This document shows positions 23,278 through 32,867 of a stretch of DNA of 46,508 bases, one piece after another. The position numbers and the translations under genes were made by a program. Position 1 is the stretch's first letter. Every line of letters begins with the position of its first letter. The notes under the pieces are model-generated. The model saw nothing but the letters and a program-made list of their open reading frames with translations, had not been told where the DNA came from and did no database searches. This DNA comes from Jiangella ureilytica (lineage in GTDB: Bacteria > Actinomycetota > Actinomycetes > Jiangellales > Jiangellaceae), in the NCBI RefSeq assembly GCF_004348545.1, contig NZ_SMKL01000048.1, positions 1 to 46,508 on the forward strand. The letters are read 5' to 3'.

Positions 23278-24535
23278 CGAGCGCCCGCCGCAGTGGAGCG
23301 GCCAGCATCCCGCGCGAGCCGACGTCGATGGCGTCCAGCTCGAGCCAGTCGGCCAGCCGGCGCAGCTCACCGGCCAGCGCGGGTACGACGGCGGCAAGCT
23401 CGGCGCCGTCCTCGGCGAAGGCCCCCGGCACCAGGAGCGCGCCGCGGGCGCGGTCCGCCTTGACGTCGACCCGGGCCACCAGCGCGTCGCCCAGCAGGAA
23501 TGGCAGCACGAAGTACCCGAACTCGCGCTTCTCGGGCTTCACGTACAGCTCGAAGCTGTGCCGGAAGCCGAACAGCCGCTCCACCCGGCCGCGTTCCCAC
23601 AGCAGCGAGTCGAACGGCGACAGCAGCGCCCGGCCGCCGGCCGAGCGCGGCACGGAGACCGGCGCCAGCCAGGCCGGTTCGGCCCACCCCTCCACCCGGA
23701 CCGGCTCCAGCTCGCCGGCCGCGACCAGCTCGCGCAGCCGGGCCCGCGTCTCGACCCCTGGCATCCGGAAGTAGTCGGCGACGTCGCGTGCCGTCGCCAC
23801 GCCCAGCGCGGCCATGGCCCGCCGGACCAGCTCGCGCTGCCCGTCCTCCAGCGACGGCGTGGCCTCGGCCAGTACCGGCGCCGGCAGCACCCGCTCCGGC
23901 AGGTCGTAGAGCCGCTCGAACCCGCGCCGCCCGGCCGCCGCCAGCTCGCCCGCGTCGAACAGCCCCTCGAGCGCGGACTTGCCATCGGACCAGCGGTACC
24001 AGAGCAGCGTCGAGTCGGCGTACTGGTGGTCGATGGCCGCGCGGTCGCGCTGCGCCTTGTCGGTGAGGTCGGTGTAGGCCAGCGGCCCGCGCGCCGCGAC
24101 CTCCGCCGTCAGCGCGTCCAGGTATCCGGGGCGTTCCCGTTCGACGCGGTCGCGGAACCTCTGCCACGACGCCTGCTCGGCCCGCCGGGTCATCCGCCAG
24201 CGCAACGCCGGCTGCAGCTCGACGGGCAGGAGCGACGCCGCGTGGCCCCAGTACTCGAATCCGTGCCGGCGCCGGTACACGACATCGTCGAGCAGCGCCG
24301 GCTCATAGGCGCCCAGCCGCGAGTACAGCGTCAGATAGTGCGAGCGGACCAGCACGTTGACGGCGTCCAGCTGCACCGCCCCGAGCGAGCGCAGCACCGA
24401 CCGCACCCGCGCCGCCGTCACCGCCGTCACCGCCGCACCGTCGGCAGGCGGCCGGTCGAGCAGCTGTGCCCGCAGCGCGATCCGGCGCGCCTGCGCGAGC
24501 GACAGCTCAGGCGACCGCGCCGGCCCGCCGCTCAT
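23273..24535 (-). CDS. YcaQ/AlkX-like winged-helix DNA glycosylase family protein
   Basis: 420 residues. The YcaQ family pattern is clear: LSLAQARRIALRAQLLDRP, then VRSVLRSLGAVQLDAVNVLVRSHYLTLYSRLG, with the QxD catalytic motif of AlkX/YcaQ as Gln55-Leu56-Asp57. Later motifs are RRRHGFEYWGHAASLLP, LLSPFDSLLWERGRVERLFGF, and the C-terminal YGYFVLPFLLGDALVARVD-like stretch. E. coli YcaQ unhooks interstrand cross-links and alkylated bases. It overlaps the ligase gene by ATGA. Its stop codon is inside element B. Confidence 0.92.
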   Translation of the reverse strand: MSGGPARSPELSLAQARRIALRAQLLDRPPADGAAVTAVTAARVRSVLRSLGAVQLDAVNVLVRSHYLTLYSRLGAYEPALLDDVVYRRRHGFEYWGHAASLLPVELQPALRWRMTRRAEQASWQRFRDRVERERPGYLDALTAEVAARGPLAYTDLTDKAQRDRAAIDHQYADSTLLWYRWSDGKSALEGLFDAGELAAAGRRGFERLYDLPERVLPAPVLAEATPSLEDGQRELVRRAMAALGVATARDVADYFRMPGVETRARLRELVAAGELEPVRVEGWAEPAWLAPVSVPRSAGGRALLSPFDSLLWERGRVERLFGFRHSFELYVKPEKREFGYFVLPFLLGDALVARVDVKADRARGALLVPGAFAEDGAELAAVVPALAGELRRLADWLELDAIDVGSRGMLAAPLRRALA

Positions 24536-25527
24536 CGCACGCCGGCGCCTTCGCGGACGACCTCGCGGGCCGCCTTGTCGTGCCGCAGTCCTTTGTAGGC
24601 GGGGTGGCGCAGGGTGCCGATGGCGGTCCACTCGGCGAAGGCGACCTCGCAGACCAGCTCCGGCCGGACGAAGACGCAGCCGCGCTTGTCCGGCTGGGCG
24701 CCGACGAACGGGCTCGCGTCGGTGACCAGCGGCGCGAGCAGACCGGCCAGCCGCTGCCGCTCGGCCAGCGTGAGCCCGGTGCCGACCCGGCCCGAGTACC
24801 GGAACACGCCGCCGTCGTCGTACACGCCGACCGCCAGCGCGCCGAGCGTGCCGGTGAGCCCGCCCTCGCCGGGCAGCCAGCCGCCGATGACGACCTCCTG
24901 CCGGTTGACGTTCTTCACCTTCAGCCAGTCGGTCCCACGCTTGCCCGGCAGGTAGCGGCTGCCCAGCCGCTTGGCGATGACGCCCTCGAGCCGCTGCGCC
25001 CTGGTGGCGGCCAGCATGGCGGCGCCGTTGCCGGGCACGTACGCCGGCGCCTGCCAGCCCGCGCCGCCGCCGGCCGGCAGCAGCGACTCGAGCGCCGCCC
25101 GCCGCTCCTCGTACGTCGCGTCGAGCAGCGACCGATCGTCGAGCCAGAGCAGGTCGAACAGCACATACACCGCCGGCGCGCCCGAGACCAGGGGGTCGCC
25201 CAGCCCGCTGACCTCGACGTTCATCCGCGACTGCAGCTTCTCGAAACTGGGCCGGCCGGTGTCGTCGAATGCGACGACCTCGCCGTCGAGCACCGCCCGC
25301 CGTCCGCCGCCGGCGGCGACCGCCGCGCCGACACCGTGCACGTCCGGGTACACCCGGGTGACGTCGCGCAGCGTGCGGCTCGACAACCGCACGCTGCCGC
25401 CGTCGACATAGGCGATGGTCCGCACGCCGTCCCACTTGACCTCGTAGCCGTAGGCGTCGTCGTCGGCCGGCAGCACCGGCGACGGCGAGGCCATCATCGG
25501 CTTGACGGTGCCCGGCCGCGGCATCAT
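24532..25527 (-). CDS. ATP-dependent DNA ligase (LigC/LigD ligase-domain type)
   Basis: 331 residues. The nucleotidyl-transfer motif I is EVKWDGVR with Lys31 the expected AMP acceptor. Motif III appears as [11 protein letters not shown], motif IV as EGVIAKR and motif V as WLKVKN. An OB-fold domain follows with [11 protein letters not shown] and [12 protein letters not shown]. It has no polymerase or nuclease domain, so it is a stand-alone LigC-like ligase of the NHEJ/base-excision type. It starts at the ATG overlapping the der stop (ATGA) and overlaps the YcaQ gene similarly, so repair genes are coupled to an essential operon. Confidence 0.93.
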   Translation of the reverse strand: MMPRPGTVKPMMASPSPVLPADDDAYGYEVKWDGVRTIAYVDGGSVRLSSRTLRDVTRVYPDVHGVGAAVAAGGGRRAVLDGEVVAFDDTGRPSFEKLQSRMNVEVSGLGDPLVSGAPAVYVLFDLLWLDDRSLLDATYEERRAALESLLPAGGGAGWQAPAYVPGNGAAMLAATRAQRLEGVIAKRLGSRYLPGKRGTDWLKVKNVNRQEVVIGGWLPGEGGLTGTLGALAVGVYDDGGVFRYSGRVGTGLTLAERQRLAGLLAPLVTDASPFVGAQPDKRGCVFVRPELVCEVAFAEWTAIGTLRHPAYKGLRHDKAAREVVREGAGVR

Positions 25528-26903
25528 GACCGGGAGCGCTTCTCTCGGATCTTCATCGAGATGTCCAGGGGCGTGCCCTCGAAGCCGAACTCCTCGCGCA
25601 GCCGGCGCTCGATGAACCGCCGGTACGACGCCTCGAGGAACCCGGTCGTGAACAGCACGAACCGCGGCGGCCGCGTGTCGGCCTGGGTGGCGAACATGAT
25701 GCGCGGCTGCTTGCCGCCGCGGACCGGGTGCGGGTGCGCCGCGACCAGCTGGCCGAGGAACGTGTTCAGCTTGCCGGTCGGGATGCGCTTCTCCCAGCCC
25801 TCGAGCGAGGTGTCCAGCGCCCGGACCAGGCGGTCGACGTGCCAGCCGGTGCGGGCGGACACGTTGATGCGCGGCGCCCACGCCACCCGGTCGAGCTGAC
25901 GGTCGATCTCGCGGTCGAGCACGTCGCGGCGCTCGTCGTCGAGCAGGTCCCACTTGTTGAACGCCAGCACGAGCGCCCGGCCGGCGTCGACGACCATCGA
26001 GATGATGCGCAGGTCCTGCTCGGCCATCGGCTCGCTGGCGTCGATGAGCACGACGGCGACCTCGGCCCGCTCGAGCGCCGACGCGGTGCGCAGAGACGCG
26101 AAGTACTCCGCACCCGACGCCTCGTGGACCCGGCGGCGGATGCCGGCGGTGTCGATGAACCGCCACTCGCGCTCGCCGAGCCCGATCAGCTCGTCGATGG
26201 GGTCGACGGTGGTGCCGGCGACGGAGTCGACGACGACGCGATCCTCACCGGCCAGCTTGTTGAGCAGGCTGGACTTGCCGACGTTGGGCTTGCCGACCAG
26301 CGCGACGCGGCGCGGGCCGCCCTCGGCCCCGTCGAACGACTCGGGCGGGGCCTCGGGCAGCGCGGCGACGACGGCGTCGAGCAGGTCGCCGCTCCCCCGG
26401 CCGTGCAGCGCCGACACCGGGTACGGCTCGCCCAGTGCGAGGTTCCACAGCGCCGCCGCGTCGGCCTCGCCGCTGGCGCCGTCGACCTTGTTGGCCACCA
26501 GGAGCACCGGTTTGCCGGATCGGCGCAGCAGCTTCGCGACCGCCTCGTCGGTGTCGGTGGCGCCGACGGTGGAGTCGACGACGAACATGACGACGTCGGC
26601 GGCGGCCATGCCCACCTCGGCCTGGGCCGTGATGCGCGCCGCCATGCCCTTGGCCTCGGGATCCCAGCCGCCGGTGTCGAGCAGCGTGAACGACCGCCCG
26701 GCCCAGGCGGCGTCATAGGCGACGCGGTCGCGGGTGACGCCGGGGACGTCCTCGACGACCGCCTCGCGACGGCCCAGAATGCGGTTGACCAGGGTCGACT
26801 TGCCGACGTTGGGCCGCCCGACGACGGCGACCGTCGGCGTGTAGGTGTCGGCCGGCGTCTCGGCGTCGGCCTCGAGAGCCTCGGCCGGGAACTGCTCTGT
26901 CAC
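25524..26903 (-). CDS. der: ribosome biogenesis GTPase Der (EngA)
   Basis: 459 residues with two tandem GTPase domains and a C-terminal KH-like domain. Domain 1 has [10 protein letters not shown] (near residue 31), DTGGW and NKVD. Domain 2 has [14 protein letters not shown] and NKWD. The end is [35 protein letters not shown]. Der is essential for assembly of the 50S ribosomal subunit. Start is GTG overlapping the plsC stop. It sits in the standard cmk-plsC-der order of actinobacteria. Confidence 0.98.
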   Translation of the reverse strand: MTEQFPAEALEADAETPADTYTPTVAVVGRPNVGKSTLVNRILGRREAVVEDVPGVTRDRVAYDAAWAGRSFTLLDTGGWDPEAKGMAARITAQAEVGMAAADVVMFVVDSTVGATDTDEAVAKLLRRSGKPVLLVANKVDGASGEADAAALWNLALGEPYPVSALHGRGSGDLLDAVVAALPEAPPESFDGAEGGPRRVALVGKPNVGKSSLLNKLAGEDRVVVDSVAGTTVDPIDELIGLGEREWRFIDTAGIRRRVHEASGAEYFASLRTASALERAEVAVVLIDASEPMAEQDLRIISMVVDAGRALVLAFNKWDLLDDERRDVLDREIDRQLDRVAWAPRINVSARTGWHVDRLVRALDTSLEGWEKRIPTGKLNTFLGQLVAAHPHPVRGGKQPRIMFATQADTRPPRFVLFTTGFLEASYRRFIERRLREEFGFEGTPLDISMKIREKRSRS

Positions 26904-27553
26904 GTGTGCTCCTCGGTTCGGGACGCCACGGCCTCGCGATGAGCCACCAGGGCTTCGCGCAGCTGTTCGGTCGCCGCGTCGAGTGCCGAGCGCGTGCGCC
27001 CGCCGCCGGCCGGCAGGACGACCGGGCGGCCGAAGACGACCTCGACCCGGGACCGCAGGCCGGGCATCGCACCAAATGTACGTCCCCGGGACGCGGTTCC
27101 GGCAAAGACGACCGGGATGACCGGCGCGCCGGTGCGCAGCGCGAACCAGGCCAGCCCCGTCCGCAGCTCGGAGAAGTCGCCGGCGCCGCGCGTGCCCTCG
27201 GGGAAGACGACCAGCACACGGCCCGCGTCGAGGACCCCGAGGCCGGACTTGATCATGCTGCGGCTGGGGTCGTGACGGTCGAGCGGGATCTGCCCGACGG
27301 CGTGCAGCAGCCAGCCGAGCGGCCCCTTGAACAGCTCCTTCTTGGCCAGCGTGTGCACGGGCCGCGGGCAGGTGCCCATGAGGAGCGGCGCGTCGAGGAA
27401 CCCGGTGTGGTTGGGGGCCAGGATGACCGGGCCGGTGCGCGGCACGTACTCGCCGCCGGTGATCGTGACGCGGTACAGCAGCCGGGCCAGCGTGGCCGCG
27501 GTGTACTTGCCGGCGATCGCTCCCCGGTGCGTGGGTAGAGCCGGCTCGGTCAC
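26900..27553 (-). CDS. 1-acyl-sn-glycerol-3-phosphate acyltransferase (PlsC-like)
   Basis: 217 residues. The acyltransferase catalytic motif is NHTGFLD (Asn48 to Asp54), and the glycerol-phosphate binding motif is FPEGTRGAG near residues 116-124. It would transfer an acyl chain to lysophosphatidic acid in phospholipid synthesis, at the membrane. GTG starts the gene, overlapping cmk by GTGA, and its stop overlaps der the same way. No long transmembrane segment is seen. Confidence 0.95.
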   Translation of the reverse strand: MTEPALPTHRGAIAGKYTAATLARLLYRVTITGGEYVPRTGPVILAPNHTGFLDAPLLMGTCPRPVHTLAKKELFKGPLGWLLHAVGQIPLDRHDPSRSMIKSGLGVLDAGRVLVVFPEGTRGAGDFSELRTGLAWFALRTGAPVIPVVFAGTASRGRTFGAMPGLRSRVEVVFGRPVVLPAGGGRTRSALDAATEQLREALVAHREAVASRTEEHT

Positions 27554-28305
27554 GCCCGCACCCCCGAGCGGGCTTCCACCAACTTGAGGACGGCGTCGAC
27601 GGTCTCGTCGAGCGACAGTATCGACGAGTCGATGACGTCGACGCCGTCGGCGGCCTCGTGGAAGCTGGCGACGGTGGAGTCGTCGGCGTCGCGGCGGATC
27701 ACCTGGTCGCGGGTGGCGTCGACGGCGGTGTCGTCGTCGGAGCCGTGCACCTCGAGCGCCCGGCGCGACAGCCGGACCCGCTCGTCGGCGGTCAGCAGCA
27801 CCCGGACCGGCGCGTCGGGCGCGACGACGGTGGTGATGTCGCGGCCCTCGACGACGACGCCGCCCTCGCGCGCGACCGCCTGCTGCCGGGCCACCAGCTC
27901 GGCCCTCACGCCGAGGTTGGTCGCGACGGCGCTGACGGCGGCCGAGATGCGGCTGGTCCGGATAGCGGCCGCGACGTCGGTGCCGGCGACGCGGACCGCC
28001 TCGGTCCGGGGGTCCAGCCCCTGCTCGAGCGGGAGCTCGCGGGCCAGCTCGGCCACCCGCTCGGTGTCAGCGAGGTCGACCCCCTGCTCGAGTGCCCACC
28101 AGGTGACCGCACGGTACATCGCGCCGGTGTCGAGGTAGCGCAGGCCGAGCGACGCGGCGACGCGCCGGGCGACCGTGGACTTCCCGGAGCCGGAGGGCCC
28201 GTCGATGGCGACGACGAGATCTCGGGCACTGACGTCAGCGGGGGTATCGGACACGTCCAGAAGGTTACCGGGCACCGGTCTCACCCGCGGCCGGCTCTCA
28301 CCCAC
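27550..28305 (-). CDS. cmk: cytidylate kinase
   Basis: 251 residues from GTG 28305. The P-loop is [10 protein letters not shown], followed by [46 protein letters not shown] and [21 protein letters not shown]. It phosphorylates CMP and dCMP. The start is uncertain: GTG at 28305 overlaps the tyrA stop by 8 bp, whereas GTG at 28254 gives a start nearer the family norm. Neither has a strong Shine-Dalgarno sequence. It lies between tyrA and plsC in a conserved operon. Confidence 0.95.
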   Translation of the reverse strand: MGESRPRVRPVPGNLLDVSDTPADVSARDLVVAIDGPSGSGKSTVARRVAASLGLRYLDTGAMYRAVTWWALEQGVDLADTERVAELARELPLEQGLDPRTEAVRVAGTDVAAAIRTSRISAAVSAVATNLGVRAELVARQQAVAREGGVVVEGRDITTVVAPDAPVRVLLTADERVRLSRRALEVHGSDDDTAVDATRDQVIRRDADDSTVASFHEAADGVDVIDSSILSLDETVDAVLKLVEARSGVRA

Positions 28306-29398
28306 GAAGGGTCCAGCCGCGTTCCCGCAACGACGCCGCCAGCTCCTGCTCGGCGCCGGGCCGGACGTCCAGCTCGACCAGGCCGAGCGGCTGGCCGGGC
28401 GCGTGCTCGATGCGGACGTCCTCGACGTTGACGCCGGCCGCCCCGGCGTCGGCGAACAGCCGGGCCAGCTGGCCGGGCCTGTCGTCGACGGCCACGATGA
28501 CGGTCACGAACTCCGTGTGCGCCGCGCCGTGCTTGCCGGGCAGCCGGGACCGGCCGTCGTTGCCGCCGCGCAGCAGCTCGCGCAGCACCGGCTGACCCGT
28601 CACCGGGCTCTCCAGCGCCGTCATGAGCCGGTCCAGGTCCGTGCGCAGCCCCTCCAGCACCGGGCGGACGGCCGCCGCGTTCGCCGTGAGGATCTCCGTC
28701 CACAGCTCCGGGTCGCCGCTGGCGATGCGGGTGACGTCGGTGACGCCCGGCCCGGCGAGGCGCACCTCGTGCCCCGGCGCGCCGGCCAGCCGGCCCGCCA
28801 TCAGCGCGGCCACCACGTGCGGCGCGTGCGAGACCAGCGCGACGGCGGCGTCGTGCTCGGCCGCCGTCATGGTCATGGGGACGGCGCCGACCAGGCGGGC
28901 GACGGCGAGCGCACGCGTGACCGCCTGCTGGTGGGTGCCGTCGTCGGGGCAGATCACCCACGGCCGGCCCTCGAACAGGTCGGCCAGGGCGGCGTTGGGC
29001 CCGCTGATCTCGCGGCCGGCCATCGGGTGGCTGCCGACGTAGCGGCCGGGGTCGGTGACGCGCTCGCGCACCTGCGTCGTCGGCAGCACCTTCACGCTGG
29101 CGACGTCGGTGGCGTACGCGGCCCGGCCGCTCTCGAGCACCTCGCCGACGACGGCGGCGACGGCCTCCGGCGGGACGGCGACGACGGCGAGCGCGGCGGG
29201 GCCGCGGCCGGCACCGTCGCCACCCGGCTCCGGCTCCGCCCGCCCGGCGCCGAGCCGGACCGCCTCGGCCAGGATCTCCGGCTTCGCGTCGGCCAGCCGC
29301 ACGTCGACCCCGGCCCGGGTCAGCGCCAGTCCGACCGACGTGCCGACCAGCCCGGTGCCGACGACGAGGACGCTGCGGCCCTCGAGTGGGTCCATCAC
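28298..29398 (-). CDS. tyrA: prephenate dehydrogenase with C-terminal ACT domain
   Basis: 366 residues. The Rossmann motif VLVVGTGLVGTSVGLALTRAG opens the protein. DVASVK is followed by GSHPMAGREISGPNAALADLFEGRPW, carrying the substrate-binding His and Arg. The C-terminal ACT domain (VIVAVDDRPGQLARLFADAGAAGVNVEDVRIEH) suggests feedback control, probably by tyrosine. It oxidatively decarboxylates prephenate to 4-hydroxyphenylpyruvate. The start is GTG 29398 or ATG 29395; both overlap the aroH stop. With adjacent aroH it makes the chorismate-to-tyrosine steps. Confidence 0.96.
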   Translation of the reverse strand: MMDPLEGRSVLVVGTGLVGTSVGLALTRAGVDVRLADAKPEILAEAVRLGAGRAEPEPGGDGAGRGPAALAVVAVPPEAVAAVVGEVLESGRAAYATDVASVKVLPTTQVRERVTDPGRYVGSHPMAGREISGPNAALADLFEGRPWVICPDDGTHQQAVTRALAVARLVGAVPMTMTAAEHDAAVALVSHAPHVVAALMAGRLAGAPGHEVRLAGPGVTDVTRIASGDPELWTEILTANAAAVRPVLEGLRTDLDRLMTALESPVTGQPVLRELLRGGNDGRSRLPGKHGAAHTEFVTVIVAVDDRPGQLARLFADAGAAGVNVEDVRIEHAPGQPLGLVELDVRPGAEQELAASLRERGWTLRG

Positions 29399-29760
29399 CG
29401 GTCCGCGAGGTCGTCGCGCAGCACGGTCGTGCCGTGCAGGTACACGTGCCGGATCTCAGAGCGCGGCTTCGTGGTCTCGACGTGCGCCATGAGCCGCACG
29501 ACCCGCGGCAGCGCCCCCGCGACGCCGATCTCCTGGGCGCACATCATCGGGACGTCGGTGATGCCCAGCTGGCGGACGGCCACCGCCGGGAACGCCGAAC
29601 GCAGGTCCGGCGTGGCGGTGAGGAAGATGCTGATGACGTCGTCGGGCGTCAGCTCGTTGCGGTCGAGCACCGTGGTCATCAGCTCGGCGGTCCGCTCCAG
29701 CAGGTGATCGGCCTCGTCGGCGTCGAGCTGGGTGGCCCCCCGTATCGCGCGTACAGTCAC
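29395..29760 (-). CDS. aroH: chorismate mutase, AroH type
   Basis: 121 residues. With GTG 29760 as start, Arg7 falls in RAIRGATQ exactly as in Bacillus AroH. ATPDLRSAFPAVAVRQLG, MMCAQEIGVAGALPRVVRLM (catalytic Glu and Arg) and HVYLHGTTVLRDD (Tyr) complete the trimeric active site. It converts chorismate to prephenate. The frame is open to 29790, but residues before the GTG do not match the family. TACCTT 8 nt before the GTG suggests a leaderless internal promoter. It overlaps tyrA by 4 bp. Confidence 0.95.
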   Translation of the reverse strand: MTVRAIRGATQLDADEADHLLERTAELMTTVLDRNELTPDDVISIFLTATPDLRSAFPAVAVRQLGITDVPMMCAQEIGVAGALPRVVRLMAHVETTKPRSEIRHVYLHGTTVLRDDLADR

Positions 29761-29786
29761 AGGACAGCAAGGTACCGGGTGCGGCG

Positions 29787-30539
29787 TCACAGCCCGACGT
29801 CGTGGTACAGCGCGGCGACCTCGGCTTTGGTGAGCGCACGCGTGTTGCCGGGGCGCAGCTCCCCCATGGCGACCGGACCGACGTGGGTCCGGACCAGCCG
29901 TTTGACCGGGTGCCCGACGGTTTCGAGCAGTCGCCGGACGATGTGCTTGCGGCCCTCGTGCAGCACGACCTCGACCATGACGCGGGTACCGGACCGGCTC
30001 ACGACCCGGAACGAGTCGACCCGCACGGGGCCGTCGTCGAGCTCGATGCCGGCCCGCAGCTCGCGGCCGAGGCCCGGCGCCACCGGCCCGGGGACCTCGG
30101 CCAGGTAGGACTTGAGCACCTCGTACGACGGGTGCGCCAGCCGGTGCGCCAACTCGCCGTCGTTGGTGAGGATGATCAGGCCCTCGGTGTCGGCGTCGAG
30201 CCGGCCGACGTGGAACAGCCGCTCGCGCCGGCCGCGGACGTAGCCGGTGAGGTCGGGCCGGCCCTCGGGGTCGTTCATGGTGCTGACGACGCCGGACGGC
30301 TTGTTCAGCGCGAGGTACACATAGCCGCTCTCGGCGGTGGTGATGCGCGAGCCGTCGACCTTGATGACCGCGGTCGTGGGGTCGACCCGGGTGCCGAGGG
30401 TCTTGACGATGCGGCCGTCGACCTCGACCCGGCCGGCGGCGATCAGCGCCTCGCTGGCCCGGCGGCTGCCGACGCCGGCCGCCGCGAGCACCTTCTGCAG
30501 CCGGACGCCCTGCGCGTCGTCGTCACGGGCATCAGGCAT
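29787..30539 (-). CDS. rluB: 23S rRNA pseudouridine synthase, RluB/RsuA family
   Basis: 250 residues. An N-terminal S4 RNA-binding domain (VRLQKVLAAAGVGSRRASEALIAAGRVEVDG) precedes the catalytic domain with VYLALNKPSGVVST and GRLDADTEGLIILTNDG, where Asp115 is the nucleophile. It isomerises a uridine in 23S rRNA. The start ATG at 30539 overlaps the scpB stop by 8 bp. The frame remains open to 30677 but that part overlaps scpB. Neighbour of scpAB in most actinobacteria. Confidence 0.96.
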   Translation of the reverse strand: MPDARDDDAQGVRLQKVLAAAGVGSRRASEALIAAGRVEVDGRIVKTLGTRVDPTTAVIKVDGSRITTAESGYVYLALNKPSGVVSTMNDPEGRPDLTGYVRGRRERLFHVGRLDADTEGLIILTNDGELAHRLAHPSYEVLKSYLAEVPGPVAPGLGRELRAGIELDDGPVRVDSFRVVSRSGTRVMVEVVLHEGRKHIVRRLLETVGHPVKRLVRTHVGPVAMGELRPGNTRALTKAEVAALYHDVGL

Positions 30540-31107
30540 GTTCGGAGTCACGTTCCTCGATGGAGTCGGCGTCGGGCAGGTAGGGCGCCAGGGGCGGCAG
30601 CTCGTCGAGCGTGGCCATGCCGAGGCGCTCGAGGAAGTATGACGTGGTCCGGTACAGGATGGCGCCGGACTCCGCATCGACTCCAGCGTCGGCGACCAAT
30701 CCGCGGGCGATCAGCGTGCGCATGACGCCGTCGCAGCTGACGCCGCGCACGGCCGAGACCCGGGCTCGGCTGACCGGCTGCCGGTAGGCGACCACGGCGA
30801 GCGTCTCGAGCGCCGCCTGGCTCAGCTTGGCGTGCTGGCCGTCGAGGACGAACCGCTCGACGACGGCGGCGCACGAGGCGTGCGTGTAGAACCGCCAGCC
30901 GCCGCCGATCTCGCGCAGCTCGAAGCCGCGGCCGGGCCGGGCGTACTCGTCGCGCAGGATCTCGAGCACGTCGGTGATCTCGCCGCGGGGCCGCTCCAGC
31001 ACCTGGGCGAGCGTGACGACGTCGATGGGCTCGTCGACGACCAGCAGGATCGCCTCGACCGACGCCCGCAGGCTCGGCTCGTCGTCAGTCAGCGTCGGCT
31101 CGTGCAC
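30532..31107 (-). CDS. scpB: segregation and condensation protein ScpB
   Basis: 191 residues. Tandem winged helices: SLRASVEAILLVVDEPIDVVTLAQVLERP, then LSQAALETLAVVAYRQPVSRARVSAVRGVSCDGVMRTLIARGLV, and YRTTSYFLERLGMATLDELPPL at the end, all typical of ScpB. With ScpA and Smc it forms the condensin that organises and segregates the chromosome. GTG start; the gene overlaps the end of scpA by 23 bp and rluB by 8 bp. Confidence 0.97.
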   Translation of the reverse strand: MHEPTLTDDEPSLRASVEAILLVVDEPIDVVTLAQVLERPRGEITDVLEILRDEYARPGRGFELREIGGGWRFYTHASCAAVVERFVLDGQHAKLSQAALETLAVVAYRQPVSRARVSAVRGVSCDGVMRTLIARGLVADAGVDAESGAILYRTTSYFLERLGMATLDELPPLAPYLPDADSIEERDSEHA

Positions 31108-31930
31108 CGCTGCCGCCCTCCTCGTCGAACTCGCCGCCGACCGCGACGTCCTCGTCGTCGTCGCCGGTCCACCGCACCGTCAGCTCGCCCAGCGCGACGA
31201 CCTGCTCGAACGCGACCGCCTTCTCGCGGTACAGCTCCAGCAGCGACAGGAACCGGGCGACCACGTGCAGCGTCGTCGGGCAGTCGGCGGCCAGCGTGCG
31301 GAACGTCAGCACCCGCGAGCGGCGCAGCCGCTCGACGACCACGACGGCCTCTTCGCGGACGCTGACCCGCGGCTGGTGCAGGTGGGTCAGGCCGACGACG
31401 GGCGGCGGCTTGGGCGTGAGGACCTTCGCGGCCAGCATGGCCAGCTCTTCCGGCCCGATCCCGATGACGACCTCGGGCAGCAGGTCGGCGAAGCGCTGCT
31501 CGAGGCCGACGGCGCGTGGGAAGCGCAGCGCCTCGTCGGCGAGGCGCCGCGCCAGCATGCTCGCGACCTCTTTGTACGCCTTGTACTGCAGCAGCCGGGC
31601 GAACAGCAGGTCGCGGGCCTCGAGCAGGGCGAGGTCGTCCTCGTCCTCGACCTCGCCGCTGGGCAGCAGCCGGGCGGCCTTGAGGTCGAGCAGCGTGGCG
31701 GCGACGACGAGGAACTCGCTGGTCTCGTCGAGATCCCAGTCCGACGCCTTGATGTAGGCGATGAACTCGTCGGTGACCTGCGACAGCGCGACCTCGGTGA
31801 CGTCGAGCTTGTGCTTGGCGATGAGTGTCAGCAGCAGGTCGAACGGCCCCTCGAAGTTCTCGAGGTGCACCTCGAACGTCGAGCTCTCGTCCTGCTCCGG
31901 CTCGATCAGCAGCGTCGCGGTGTCCGTCAC
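31085..31930 (-). CDS. scpA: segregation and condensation protein ScpA (kleisin)
   Basis: 281 residues. FEVHLENFEGPFDLLLTLIAKHKLDVTEVALSQVTDEFIAYI is the N-terminal kleisin signature that contacts the Smc neck. TSEFLVVAATLLDLKAARLLP and the C-terminal winged helix (RFLSLLELYREKAVAFEQ) contact ScpB and the Smc head. The GTG start at 31930 overlaps the parA stop (GTGA). The acidic C-terminal tail is long and Gly/Asp/Glu-rich. Confidence 0.97.
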   Translation of the reverse strand: MTDTATLLIEPEQDESSTFEVHLENFEGPFDLLLTLIAKHKLDVTEVALSQVTDEFIAYIKASDWDLDETSEFLVVAATLLDLKAARLLPSGEVEDEDDLALLEARDLLFARLLQYKAYKEVASMLARRLADEALRFPRAVGLEQRFADLLPEVVIGIGPEELAMLAAKVLTPKPPPVVGLTHLHQPRVSVREEAVVVVERLRRSRVLTFRTLAADCPTTLHVVARFLSLLELYREKAVAFEQVVALGELTVRWTGDDDEDVAVGGEFDEEGGSGARADAD

Positions 31931-32832
31931 GGGCGGGCGGGCTCCCAGCGGGCCAGGACCTCGCGGGCCAGCTGACGGTAGGCCGACGCGCCGCGCGACG
32001 ACGGCGCGAAGCTGGTGATCGGCAGCCCCGCGACGGTGGTCTCGGGGAACCGCACCGTGCGGCCGATGACCGTGTGGAACACCTTGTCGCCGAACGCCTC
32101 GACCAGCCGCGACAGCACCTCGCGGCCGTGCACCGTCCGGGAGTCGTACATGGTGGCCAGCAGGCCCTCGATCTCGAGCTGCGGGTTGAGGCGGTCGCGG
32201 ACCTTCTCGATGGTCTCTTGCAGCAGCGCGACGCCGCGCAGCGCGAAGTACTCGCACTCGAGCGGCACGATGACGCCGTCGGCCGCCGTGAGCGCGTTGA
32301 CCGTCAGCAGGCCGAGCGACGGCTGGCAGTCGATGAGCATGAGGTCGTAGTCGGCCGCCAGCGGCTTGAGGATGCGGCCCAGCGCCTGCTCGCGGCCCAC
32401 CTCGGTGACCAGCTGGATCTCGGCCGCAGAGAGGTCGATGTTGGCCGGCAGCAGGTCCATGCCCTCGATGGGCGTCTTCTGCACGATGTCGCCGGCCTGC
32501 AGCGACGGGTCCATCAGGACGTTGTAGATCGACAGCTCGAGGTCGTGCGCGTCGAGGCCGAGGCCCACCGACAGCGCGCCCTGCGGGTCGAAGTCGACCA
32601 GCAGCACCCGGCGGCCGTAGTCGGCCAGCGCCGCACCGAGGTTGATCGTGGTGGTGGTCTTGCCGACGCCGCCCTTCTGGTTGCACATGGCGACGATGCG
32701 CGCCGGGCCGTGGTGGTCCAGCCGCTTGGGCTTCGGGAAGTCGACCGGGGGACGGCGCGTGGGTCCGAGATCGAGCTCAGGCTCGGTGTCGAACGGCAGC
32801 ACGCCCGCGGCGTCCGGGTTCGAGGGTGCCAC
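31927..32832 (-). CDS. ParA-family ATPase (Soj-like)
   Basis: 301 residues. A 45-residue N-terminal extension precedes the deviant Walker A KGGVGKTTT (residues 53-61). LLVDFDPQGALSVGLG and LIDCQPSLGLLTVNAL are Walker A' and B. It is a ParA/Soj-like protein but is encoded with scpAB rather than with parB near the origin, as in other actinobacteria. It may link segregation with condensin loading. GTG start; GAGGAG lies about 11 nt upstream. Confidence 0.94.
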   Translation of the reverse strand: MAPSNPDAAGVLPFDTEPELDLGPTRRPPVDFPKPKRLDHHGPARIVAMCNQKGGVGKTTTTINLGAALADYGRRVLLVDFDPQGALSVGLGLDAHDLELSIYNVLMDPSLQAGDIVQKTPIEGMDLLPANIDLSAAEIQLVTEVGREQALGRILKPLAADYDLMLIDCQPSLGLLTVNALTAADGVIVPLECEYFALRGVALLQETIEKVRDRLNPQLEIEGLLATMYDSRTVHGREVLSRLVEAFGDKVFHTVIGRTVRFPETTVAGLPITSFAPSSRGASAYRQLAREVLARWEPARP

Positions 32833-32867
32833 GTCGTTCAGAGCTCCTCGATGGTTTGAGTGGCCTT

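Noticed and set aside
29802-30725. 307-codon plus-strand frame over rluB/scpB
   Set aside because: Antisense shadow with no recognisable domain.
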